A stretch of 64,000 nucleotides of DNA from Bubalus kerabau (Eukaryota > Chordata > Mammalia > Artiodactyla > Bovidae): contig NC_073646.1 of NCBI RefSeq assembly GCF_029407905.1, positions 15,456,001 through 15,520,000 on the forward strand, written 5' to 3'. Numbering within the stretch: the stretch's first letter is position 1; the number at the start of each line of letters is the position of its first letter. Positions 1 to 28,500 of this stretch are shown one piece after another. Below the pieces are notes generated by a model. The model ran no database searches, was not told the DNA's origin, and saw nothing but the letters and a program-made list of their open reading frames with translations. Both the position numbers and the translations under genes were made by a program.

Positions 1-1053
1 TTCATAAGGGGCCATCCTCTCGCAGTATCCTCGTATGACAGAAGGGTGAGGGATCCCTTTTATAAGGGCACTAATCCCATTTATGAGGAGTCCACCCTCA
101 TGAAAAGCCTGATGTGACAGGGAGCGCACACACAGGGAAAGATACCCGGAGTTTGCCAAATCCACAGCACGCAGGTTGGGTGTCAGGCTGACCCAGAGCA
201 CACTGCACCCATCTGTGGTGTGCAGCTGCGCTTTGAGTGACCACGTGTAAATTACACGGGCCCCATGCGGGGCTCCGCAGGAGACACCGGAGTAAAAGAG
301 GCCCCTGGCTGTCACTCCATGGAGCTGGGAAACAGGCTGAGCAAGTGCCAAGCGATTGGAGGCTAGTTGCAACAGGCAGGAATTGGTGTTGAGTGTTCAG
401 AGGACTGAGGGTGTGGGGAGTGTATGTGACACTTGGTCATGGTTGCTAGGCAACATGTCCCATCTTCCCATTTTCTTCAAACTCTTTGATGCCTTCCTGA
501 TAGTCCTGGAGTAAAACTTAATCCTGGACAGGATCTCTCAGGTCCTGTGTGGTCCAGCCACTCCCTGTTCTCCAGCCTTACCGTGCTCCAGAGATCCTTG
601 CCTCCTTTCTGCTTCCCTCCTACCTCAGGGCCTTTGCACGTGTTGGTCCCTGTGCCTGGAATGCTTTTTTTATTTTTCATTTTCACCTGGTTAATTCTTT
701 GATATCCCTTCCTTATGGAAACCTCCTCTGATTCCTCTCCACCCTGGGTTAGGACAGGATACCCAGTTTTATATTCCCGTGGAATCATGTGCCACTTCAG
801 CCCTTCTCTGGGATTATACATTTATCTGGGAAGTTATTTGATGAAAGCCTGTCTCACTGCTCAACTGGAAGTTCCATGAGGGCAAAAACCTTTGCTTCTG
901 CTGATTTCTTTGCCAAGTAACTAAGGGGAAAGGGATTGTAGGCTTGAGCATAGGTGGGGGCAGTGGACTGCACAGGGTCTGTTGAGGCTGCTGACCTTGG
1001 GTAGGCATGGCTGGTGGGTGTGTTCTGTAAGATGCCTTCTCTCCTGGTGTCAG
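1..1053 (+). other. ABCC1 intron 21, 3' part
   Basis: I see no gene or repeat in 1-540. From about 550 to 905 there is an L2-like segment. The intron ends with a T/C-rich tract and CAG at 1051-1053. Confidence 0.8.
550..905 (+). repeat. L2 LINE 3' fragment
   Basis: The order 'cctcagggcctttgcac', 'tgcctggaatgc' and later 'gttccatgagggca' is typical of L2 3' ends in forward orientation. Old and diverged. Confidence 0.55.
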
Positions 1054-18525
<17,472 letters not shown>

Positions 18526-19985
18526 GCCTGGAGTGGGTGCAGCTGGTCAGAACTGCAGGGCCGACCTGCCAGCAGTCAGGGATGAGTCAGCATCCCTGGG
18601 AACCCAAGCCTCTCATAGACTGAAACCAAAAAGAAAACCCCCAAAACCAAAACATACACAGAGCAGCCGCCCTCTGGCCCTTTTCCCTGGAACTGGCCAT
18701 GAGGAAATGGGAGAGACACTGGGATGCAGCTCCCCCCAACAATGCACACGCCCTCGGCTCTGTTACCCCCTGCAGATGCACACACGTTCTCATGCCCCTG
18801 GGAGGGCATGCATGTTCTCCCTGCTCTGTGGGGACGTTTGGGCCACCAGACTTCCACAGAAACCGGTTGCGTAAAATCTGCTAGTGACCAAATCCAGCCA
18901 ACTGCCTCATGTCTCTCCAGCTGAAGTCTGTGGATTCTGCACCTTGGGGAAGCTCGCTGGTCCCCGGCACCTCTCCGTCCTTGCCTGGCTCCCCCTAGAT
19001 GCTTGTCTCCCCAGGGCTGCAATTGGAGGTGAGGGGCTTAGTGAAGCCCATGCTCACCCTCAGGCAGTGTCCCGAGGACCACCGACAGCCCTCTCACCAG
19101 CCATCTGGTCTACGAGGTGCTCAGCTGCTGGGAACCAGCCTCCCAGCCCTGCCTCCAATGGGACTTGCTGTCTGGACTCCGGGTGACCGGGCATGGAGGT
19201 CCAGGCTGGGAGAGCCCTCTCAGTGCCGGCTTCCCTGCTTGGCTGCTCACCTCCTTACCCACCTCAGTCTTTGCCTTCCTCCCTCCGTCTTTTTACCCAC
19301 GGCTAGAATGGGTTTATGCCTCCAGGTGCCTGAGAATGAAAACCTGCTCATAGTTAACCAAGCGTTCTAAGCCCAGAGCGCCAGTCCCTCCAGGTGGGAG
19401 CAGCTGGTACTGAAAAGAGCCCCCGTGAGTCTCCTCCTCATTTGTAGATTTCAGTTTCTCACCGGGGACCACTGGTTCGCTGTCAAGGCCGGCACGGTGG
19501 CTGACTTGACTTACGGTTACTGAGTCTCTTCTGAGACAAGAAAAGGACCTTTTCACAAGGGTCAGTGATTTTCTTTCTTTTTTAAGTACTGCTCCAGGGA
19601 GATGAACAGTCTCAAGACTTTAATTTCTTAGGAGGAAGCGTTAGGCTGAAGACCAGCACCCCAGGGAATGGCCAGGTTGGTTCAGCATCTGGAGGTTGGG
19701 GGCTGTCTTCTCAGCCCTGTAGGTCCCTCAATTGGAGACCAAAGTGAGACCCAAAAAGCAGAGAGAGGTTGCTATTCATGCTCGCTATGTGAATTACATT
19801 GCTGACTTCAAACCAGAGAAGCATCTTTCTCCTTTTAGGTGAAAATATATATTTATTTTTTGTAAGTTAAACCATTCTTTCACATTAGATAAACCAAGTG
19901 TTTCTTGGGGATCTTTTTGTAATGACTTACACTGGAAACGTGAACATTTGCAAATAATTTGCAGTAAAAAAAGAAAAATTTTATT
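18526..19985 (+). other. ABCC1: ABCC1 3' UTR (approximate end)
   Basis: Non-coding sequence directly after the ABCC1 stop, with no interspersed repeat that I recognise. The distal part (about 19840-19970) is AT-rich. The end is placed just after a variant hexamer AGTAAA at 19963-19968 because no AATAAA is present nearby. The 3' end is an inference. Confidence 0.55.
19963..19968 (+). terminator. ABCC1: Candidate ABCC1 poly(A) signal, variant AGTAAA
   Basis: AGTAAA lies about 1.44 kb after the stop in an AT-rich tract and is followed by an A-run and a T-rich stretch. No canonical AATAAA or ATTAAA stands at a fitting place. Weak evidence without transcript ends. Confidence 0.3.
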
Positions 19986-20159
19986 TCTTTCTAAACGACT
20001 GTTCCATTTTCTTTCTAGCGAGGATTCCCGCTCTCTCTCCAAGAGTCAGGATGGGGCACTTCTCATCTGCTGCTGTCCTTCCTTCTTGGCATGTTGTTTC
20101 TAGAGGGAGCTCTTGGAATTGGGAACCTAGAGGTGGGGTTTGGTGGGGACTCAGCGTGG

Positions 20160-20320
20160 CATGGTGGACGGACTTGAGTCCTGCCCTTATCCTCTGCAGG
20201 CTGTGTGACCCTGGGCGAGTCACTCAGTCGTCTTCCCTCTGTTGCCTCATCTGTAAAATGGGGCTGATCAAACCTCCTGGGCTTGCTATGAAGATGAGCA
20301 CTGATGTAGGTCTTCTGTGC
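20160..20320 (+). repeat. MIR SINE
   Basis: 'ctgtgtgaccctgggcgagt', 'cctcatctgtaaaatggggc' and 'gctatgaagatgagca' give the MIR core in forward orientation. Confidence 0.75.
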
Positions 20321-20386
20321 ATGGCTCAGGTCAGGTTCTAAGACACAGGCAAGGCAAGCATCATGTGTGGCAAGAATTTCCCGTGG

Positions 20387-20440
20387 GAGCTTCCCTGGTG
20401 GTCCTGTGGTTAAGAATCTGCCTTCCAGTGGAACACGTTC
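20387..20440 (+). mobile_element. CHR-type SINE head fragment
   Basis: 'gagcttccctggtggtcctg' and 'tggttaagaatctgcc' match a CHR-type head. The body diverges soon after. Confidence 0.5.
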
Positions 20441-23256
20441 CCCCCATCCCAGCACGACGGTGTCCCTCTCCCTCCAGGCTGCCTTGCTGGAGGGGCTGGG
20501 GGGCGGGGGGTAAGATGCTCAAGGAAAAGCAGCTGCGAGGTTGTCACCCTTAGAATGAGAGCCACGTGGGAGAGCCTGGTCGGTTTTAGATGTGCGTGTG
20601 TTTGTCTCAGGGCCTGATGCTGAGTGTTAAGGTCCCGGGTCAGATCCCACATGGCCACAGGACCCGCGTGTGCCTACGGGTACGTTGTGGTTGAAGTTCA
20701 CCCACTTCATGAAGAGGGGCGGGTGCAGCATTAACCCTGAGGAAGGGGAGGAGGGGGCCCTTCACACCGCCCTTCCAGGTGAGCGCCCCAGTGCCGTGGG
20801 AGGAGAAGGGGGACCAAGCTTGGTTGTGCACCTGCTGTGTTTCAGGTCTGGACTCAGCGCTTTGCACAGCTCTCCCCTGGGAGGGGAACTGGGCCGGAGA
20901 GGAGCCCCAGGCTCACCCGCCTGCTCACCTCGCTGCTGTTCTTCCAACCTCAGGGTCCTCCCTCTTCCCCCAGCTGTTGGCATCCCCTGCTCTCTTCCCT
21001 GTTGAACAGTGGCAGCTCCGTGCGAGCAGGGCTGTCTGTTCCTTGCTGAACGCCCACCTCTAGAGCAGGGCATAGGGTACGTACTCAGTGACCACATTCT
21101 CTGAACCAGGCCTGAGCCCAGAGTGGAGTCACTGGGGCCCTAGAACTTGCCCTTCCGGAGTCATGGCCTCACTGGTAGATCTTGGATCCTCATATCCACC
21201 TGACCAAGTGGCTGTGAGGGGAAAACTGATTGGGGTAAAGCACCCAGCATATGCCTAGCCCTTAGGATGCCTTCATACATGGTGATGCCACTTGTGCATT
21301 CATGCGTCTGTCTGTCCGTCCATCCACCTATCCATCTCTCCCTCCATCCATCCAGTCATACAGTCGGTAAATGTTGACCCCTCCTATACGCTGTGTACCG
21401 TGCTGGGGCCAGGAAGAGCACAGCCAACACAGATGCACCAATCTCCCATCTCAGCCCAAGAAGAAAAAGATCCCTTTCCCTCAGGGGGGTGGGGGGGTGT
21501 GGATTCTGGAGTGGAATTTAGCTGTTAACCGTGAGCTGATGTTAGAGAAATGTGCAAGGAGTGGTGTGGCACAGTACTTCAGTCGTGGGCTCTGGAGCCA
21601 GCCCGCCTGGATTCACATCTCTACTTACACTCTGTTTTGCTTACCTATAAAAGGGGCCTCATGATATTACCTCCCTCAGCAAAGCATCCTAAGAAGGTGC
21701 AGGGTGACATAACTTCCCTTTCCAGTTGTGAGGATGAACTGGGCAACAGGCATTTAGAGCCTGGCTCTGTGTTGGCAGTGACCAGTGGGACTCGGGTGAG
21801 GTTGAAGGACCTACTGAGGGAGGCACCGACCAAGGAAGGTCTGTATGTGGCTTTCCTGGCTCTTCACTGTCTCTGCATGCCAGCCAGGCGCTGCTGGCAG
21901 GACCCACAGCAGGGGGATTAATGGCCCGGGTGGCCGGTGGGCTGGTGTCCAAGGAGCCATGGGGTGCGCCCGACAGCAGCCTTGTTAGCAGGCTTTTGAG
22001 GGTGCTGGCTCCATGGCCCACACTCTGCTCCCTGGCAAAACACTTCCCTCCATGAAGGAGGCTCTTGTGGCCCTGGAATGACCCCAAGGGAGGGTGCCAA
22101 CCACACAGCTGCTGCCCATGGGGGCTCTCCCGGGGTGGCGGGTGGCTCAGCTCCAGGCGGAGACACAAGCAGCGCTGTGTCTGGTCCCTTCCCACATGTC
22201 GCCGCAGCTTGCAGTTGGATGGACACCCGCCTGAGATGATGTGGACTTTGGCGGCAGGCCCAGGGTAGATGCCCGCTCTGCCACTTCCCAGCAGGGTGGG
22301 CCTTTCCAGGTCACGTCCACTCCCCGAGCCTCAGTTTCTTCATCTACAGAATGGGGCAAAATCACTAGTAATGACATTTGGCTGGCATGACGGGCAGGCA
22401 AGAGATGCCAACACCCACCCCATTTTGAAGTTGTCAAAATGAACTTCTGGTCACCTCCTGAAAAGCGGGAGGTAGCAGCTGGGTTTAGATTACTCTGGGC
22501 TGAAAATCCCAGGTCAGGATGGACGCCCCGAGCTGGGTGGGACACGGCAGGCTGTGTCCTGACAAGTAGGTGGGTGTCGACAGGCTCCTCTGACTCACTA
22601 CCATGGTGCCCAGGTATGGGTGCATCGTTGATGGCGGGGATCAGTGATTCAGTGGGCAGTCACTGTCTCATCTCAACTAGAGAAGGTGCTAGTGGCTTCG
22701 AGTGGGTGGAGGCCAGGGATATCGCTGACCATCCTGCACAGGGGGCACAGGACGTCCCTGACCTTGGCCTTCCAACAGCATCTCCCCCCTGGCACCTGGT
22801 AGGCAGAAGTGTGACCAGAAATGCCCCAGGTGTTCCAACTGCTGCTGAGGCAGAACTCGGTCTTGGATAAACAAATGGATGAAACACTCCAAATCCTGAG
22901 CAAATTCTCCTGGTGAGGCCCAGGAGACCTGGCTCCTCACATCTCGGTTTTGGAACTCAACTGAGTGCTGGGTTTGTGCCTGGAGAGGGCCGTCCCTTGT
23001 GTGGGTTGTGGTTTGTGCATCTGTTCAGACAAGATACTCCCAGGAGCTCAAGGATGAGGATGGAGCAGTGGTTCTCAGTCCTGGCTACACATTGGAATCA
23101 CATGGGCTGGACACCACACCAGTGATGATGGGGGTGGGAGGGAGGTGGGCGTGGTTGAGGGGTCCACGTGGAGATGGAAGCGGGCAGCATCCCAACTGTG
23201 ACAGATGCAGGAAGTTGTATGGGTGATGCAATTGCATAGAAAGTAAACACACACAC

Positions 23257-23360
23257 TGCTGCTGCTGCTAAGTCACGTCAGTCGTGTCCAATTCTGTGTG
23301 ATCCCATAGACGGCAGCCCACCAGGCTCCCCCGTCCCTGGGATTCTCCAGGCAAGAACAT
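23257..23360 (-). mobile_element. Bov-A2 SINE fragment, inverted
   Basis: (CTG)n followed by 'ctaagtcacgtcagtcgtg' through 'attctccaggcaagaac', the 3' part of Bov-A2 read backwards. Confidence 0.85.
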
Positions 23361-23475
23361 ACACAGTGAGGACAAGTAAAGCTGGGAGTCTGAACACGTT
23401 CTGTGGGTTGTACCAATGTCAATTTCCTGGTTGTGATATTGAGCTATTATCTTTTAAGATGTTACTCTTGGCTTC

Positions 23476-24940
23476 ATAGGTGAATTCTATCAAACATACC
23501 GTACCTATCCTTCTCAAGCTCTTCCAAAGAACCGAAGAGGAGGGAACACTCTCAAAGACATTCTATGAAGCCACCATCACCCTGATACCAAAACCAAAGA
23601 CACCACCAAAAAAGAAAATTATGGGCCAACATCTTTGATGAATATAGATGTAAAACTTCTCAACAAAATATACATAAACTGAATCCAACAACACATAAAA
23701 AGATCAGACACCACAACCAAGTGGGATTTATCCTAAATTCACAAGGATGGTTCAACATACATAACCAATGTGATACACCACGTAAACAAAAGATAAAAAC
23801 CACATAATCACCTCAATAGATGCAGAAAAAGCATCTGACAAAATGCCATTCATGAGAAAAACTCTTAACAAAGTGGGTACTGAGGGAACATATCTCAAGA
23901 TAATAAAAGTCATTTATGACAAACCCACAGCTCAGAATACTTTGAAAGCCTTTCTGCTAAAGTCCAGAATAAGACAAGGATGCCCACTCTTACTTCTTCT
24001 GTTCAAGAGAGTACTGGGAGTCCTATTCACAGCAATCAGACCAGAAAAAGAAATGAATCCAAATTGGAAGGGAAGAGGTAAAATGGTCATTATATGCAGA
24101 TGATATGCTACTATATATAGAAAACCCTAAAGACTGCATAAAACCTACCAGAACTGATAAATTCAGCAAGATAGGATACAAGCTTAACATACAGAAATCT
24201 GTGCATTTCTTTAAACCAACAATATATCAGAAAGGGAGAGTAAAAAAAACTTTCAAAATTGCAACCCCCCCAAATAAAATACTTAGGAATAAACCTCACC
24301 AAGGAGGTAAAAGACATATTGCTGAGAACTCTTAAGATATTAATAAAGGGAATTTGTGGTGTTGGAGAAGACTCTTGAGAGTCCCTTGGACTGCAAGGAG
24401 ATCCAACCAGTCAATCCTAATTGGAAATCAATTCTGAATATTCATTGGAAGGACTGATGCTGAAGCTCCAATACTTTGGCCACCTGATTCGAAGAGCCAA
24501 CTTTTTAGAAAAGACCCTGATGTTGGGAAAGATTGAAGGCAAAAGAAGGGGGCAGCAGAGGATGAGATGGTTAGAAGGTATTACTGACTCAATGGACACG
24601 AATTTGAGCAAACTCTGGGACATAGTGAAGGGCAGAGAAGCCTGGCGTGCTGCCTGGGGTTGCAAAGAGTCTGACACGACTGAGTGACTGAATAACAACA
24701 AAGATAGTTCAAAGAAACAGATACTCCATGCTCTTGAACTGGAAGAATTAATATTGTTAAAATAGTCATATTTTATGACTATTTTATAATGTATATATAG
24801 CACAGGGAAACTATACTTAATATCCTATAATCATAATGGAAAAGAATATTAAAAATAATGTATATGTATAATCACTTTGTATACAGTAGTAATGATCACA
24901 ACATTGTCAATCAGCTATATTTAAAAAAGAAAGACGTTAC
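23476..24940 (+). mobile_element. L1 LINE remnant, interrupted by BovB
   Basis: ORF2-like sequence ('gatgcagaaaaagcatctga', frame reading MPFMRKTLNKVG...) runs to about 24345. It resumes after a BovB insert at about 24706 ('gaagaattaatattgttaaa') and ends in an L1 3' tail ('cacaacattgtcaatcagc'). Internally deleted and full of stops. Confidence 0.82.
24352..24705 (+). mobile_element. BovB LINE 3' fragment inserted in L1
   Basis: Starts 'gtggtgttggagaagactc' and ends 'ctgacacgactgagtgactg'. It contains the frame [14 protein letters not shown]...GQQRMRWLEGI. L1 sequence flanks it on both sides. Confidence 0.88.
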
Positions 24941-25393
24941 TATTAGTGGGGAAGGGGTATACAAGAGCTCTCTGGACTATTTTTTTTTTTTTTTTTTCTG
25001 CTTATCAATCTGCAATCATCTCAAAATAGAAGGGGTACTCTGTGAAAGGTACGCATACCACTGCTCGTCCCAGGGATTCTGATTTCATTGGTCTGTGGTG
25101 GAGCCCAGGCACAGACAGGTCTGGAGGGTCCCTGGTTGAGTCCAGGGGGGGCAGAGACCTGCTGTTGACTTTAGTTCTGGAATAGAAGGGGTTGGATGGG
25201 CCCTGATCAGGCCGACTTTGGGGTGGCTGCGTCCTCCTGGCTCTGGGATGATATGGCACTTTCTCCTCCCAGAGACTAGAAAGGAGTCTAGACTCAATTC
25301 CACGGGGCCACTGATGACCCCAGGTCAGCACGTCTCTAGGGCTTGGCAGAATCTCCGGATTGGTGGGGCTGGAGGAGGATGGAGGGGCCATGC

Positions 25394-25502
25394 TCAGACC
25401 AGGCCTGACTCCTGTGCCAGCCTGTAAAACAGGCCCTTCTGGGCCAGCAGCTGGGCCGGGCTGCCACTCTCTGCCACCTGCCCCTCGTCCATGACCAGAA
25501 CC
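25394..25502 (-). CDS. ABCC6: ABCC6 exon 31 (C-terminus and stop)
   Basis: 109 nt ending in TGA (25394-25396). Encodes [17 protein letters not shown] and ends AQESGLV, against DKGQ in human. Acceptor ...ccctgcag. Confidence 0.97.
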
Positions 25503-28500
25503 CTGCAGGGGAGAGACAGACAGGCAGCTCCTTAGACTCCAGCCCACAGACTCAGTTGCTCTGAAGGCCTAGCATGTCTGCTCTGCGAGAGTCTGGCCTT
25601 CCATGCAGCTTCTTGACCCTGATGACCCAGTTGGAAGCATCTGCTGGACATGTGTCCTCAGACTCATCCTTCCTTTGTCTTGCCATCTGTACAATGGGCA
25701 CTTGATAACGTATTCCAGAGCCCTCTGGCTCTAAACCCTGATGCAGGAGTGCCAGCTACCTGGAGTGGGATGGGGGGGAGGGGGCTTACCTGGCACAGTC
25801 CAGCACGGAGCGCAGGCGGTGGGCAATGAGCAGTACTGTGCACTGCGCAAACCAGCTCCCCAGGGCGGCCTGCATCTGGCGCTCTGTCCCTGGGTCCACA
25901 GCAGCCGTGGCCTCGTCCAGAATGAGGATCTGGGTTTTCCGGAGAAGGGCACGTGCCAGACACAGGAGCTGCTTCTGGCCCACGCTGGGAATGAGTGGGA
26001 CAGTCAGGCCAGATGTCTGCACGTCGGGCCTGACCCGCAGGGCGTGCCCACAAATGTGTCCCCACTCCCACAGCAACCGCAGGAGCGTGCGATGCGTGCC
26101 CCTACTTGCGGGTCCCCTGTCTACAGAGCTGACAGGAATCCTCATTCTGCCATTTTTGAGCAGAGTGACGTTAGGCAAGTCATACAAAGCCTCTGTGCCT
26201 CAGTCTCCCCATCTGTGGAATGGCTATTTCTCTCTCTATTCCATGGTCTTCCCTGTGTGCCAGACACATCCCATGTGCTGGTGGATACTGACTCATCTCA
26301 TGGAGACCACAAAGGTGGGGGTTATGTTACAGAATCCTTCCTCACTAGGTTGTAAGGACAAGCTAAGTCACGTAAAAGCCGTGATCATCACAGCGTAAGT
26401 CCTTCTTTTACCCCAATTACAGATGAGGAAGTTGAGGGTCAAGGACACGCAGTCACTGAGCTCCCAGAGCCTGGAGGCTCAAGGGTGTTTAAGGGGCTAT
26501 TTCCTGCCATGCTCAGCTTCTGCTCTGAGCAAACCCTTTAGGGAACCTGGACTGACTGTGGCCTGGTGGGTGTCAGATGCCTGGACCTTGCTCCAGACTC
26601 ACCACTTATGAGCCAGGCAAGTTGGTAAGTCTGAAGCCCCAGATTCCAATTCTGTGAAATGGGATTAGTGAGACTGTGGCTTTGAGGATTAAAATGAATT
26701 GTGAAATGAATATTTCTTACACACCAGGCACTGTATCAACAAGTTTACATGTATTGTTCAATCCTTTCACGGGTAGGCAGGTTCTAATTATTATTCCCAT
26801 TTTGCAGATGTGGAAACTGAAACACAGGGGATTAAATAACTTGCCCAAGGTCCTCCACTTATGTCTATGCTCTTGACCACCAAGTTCTGCTGCCCCTCTA
26901 CTGCCATTACCACCGATGGGGCCTTACCACCCATGGGCCCTTACCCTAACACCTTCTGGGTCAGGTGGGTTGAAGAATCCAGAATGTCTTGAGTTTTATA
27001 AAGGCACACACCTGTACATCTATGTTCACAGCAGCACTGTTGACAGTAGCCAAAATGTTCAAATAACCCAAGCATCCATCAATGGATACATGGATAAGAA
27101 AAATGTGATCTATCCATACAACAGAATATCATTCAGCCTTTAAATAAGGAAGAAATCTGGCACTTGTTACATCATGGGTGAACCTGGAGGACATTATGCT
27201 ATGTGTGATAAGCTAGTCATAGGAAGACAAGTTCTATAATATTCTACTTGCTAGGTAGTTAAAATAGGGAAACAGGGCCCCAAATGGTGGTCCAAAATGA
27301 CAAGGGGAGAACATACTCACACTTCTTTCCCTGCCAAGTTCATTTACATTTGTACAACATCCTCCTCTCAACCCCTGCCCTGATTGGTCCTGGCTTATGC
27401 TTCATTTGCATAAGAAATTGGAGCCCAAAGGGAAGACACAACCCCTTCCCTGATTGGTTTTGGGCTCATGACTCATTTGCATGGGGCACAACCAATCAAA
27501 GCCCCAGGAACCACCAAAGAGGAAGTAACAAGAGATATAAAAAGGAAAACTGAGACAAGACCATTCCTATGGGGGTTGGTCTGCTCTCACATCTCAAGAG
27601 AGTACTGCTTGCTTAATAAATCCTGCCTGCTTGAGCTGTCCTGGTCTGTCATTTCAATCCTTTGCTATGACAAGACAAGAACTGAGGGAGAACTGACCCA
27701 ACATACTTATATGAAGTACCAAGAATTGTCAAACCCAGTGAAACAAAGTTAAAGGGGGCTGGAGGGAGGGAAGAATAGAGAATTGCCATTTAACGGCTAC
27801 AGAGTTTCCATTTCACAAAATGAAAAAATTCTGGAGGCACAATGATGTAAATGTACTTAACTCTACAGAACTGAACACTAAAACATGGTTAAGATGGTAA
27901 ATTTTATGTGTATTTTACTACAATTTCTTAAAGCTTTTAAAGGCATACATCATACGTTACTTAACAACCCCAGTGAGAAAAATAAAGACATAAATTGCCT
28001 TGTGTCAGGAGAGGTTGGCTTTTGCCACCAAAGAAATTTAGAAACAAATTTAGGAAAAAGAAACTTGATACTCGGAGATTGTGTTGGAGTTAGAATTGCT
28101 TATGAGGGATGGGATTTGTACTGAGGTTACAAACAGAACAGGGTTGATAATGCTATATGATAATCCTATGGAGATGACTTCCAGGGCATATTACCTGGTG
28201 GGGGGACATTGGCCCCACCTGCCTCTCCCCCAGCACCTCACAAAGCTTTTGGCTGGCTGGGGTGACCCTACCTCAGGTTGTCGCCTTGGTCGGCACACTC
28301 GTAGTGCAGCTGGCCAGGCAGGCTGGCCACCGCGGCTCTGAGCTGCACCGTCTCCAGGACCTCCCAGATGGCTTCATCCGTGTGCTCATGCAGCATGTCG
28401 AGGTTCATTCGCAGAGAGCCAGGGAACAAGATGGGGTCCTGGCCAGGAGGGACAGCGAGTCAGAGCTGGGCCCAGTCACCCCTCCCACCTCTGCCCACCC

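Larger units (their letters stand above)
19986..25393. other. Intergenic gap between convergent ABCC1 and ABCC6
   Basis: About 5.4 kb. It includes a MIR (20160-20320), a CHR-like head, a (TCCA)n-like tract near 21300-21360, a MIR/hAT-like patch at about 23060-23130, a partial Bov-A2, and an L1 interrupted by BovB. The ABCC6 3' UTR must occupy the upper end. No canonical poly(A) signal for ABCC6 is seen on the - strand between 25000 and 25393. An A-run on the - strand (T-run at about 24981-24998) could mark either a transcript end or a retroelement tail. Confidence 0.65.
25985..28271 (-). other. ABCC6 intron 29
   Basis: Contains a MIR (about 26690-26870), an L1 3' region on the + strand split by a solo LTR, and unique sequence in about 26000-26600. 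Confidence 0.7.
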
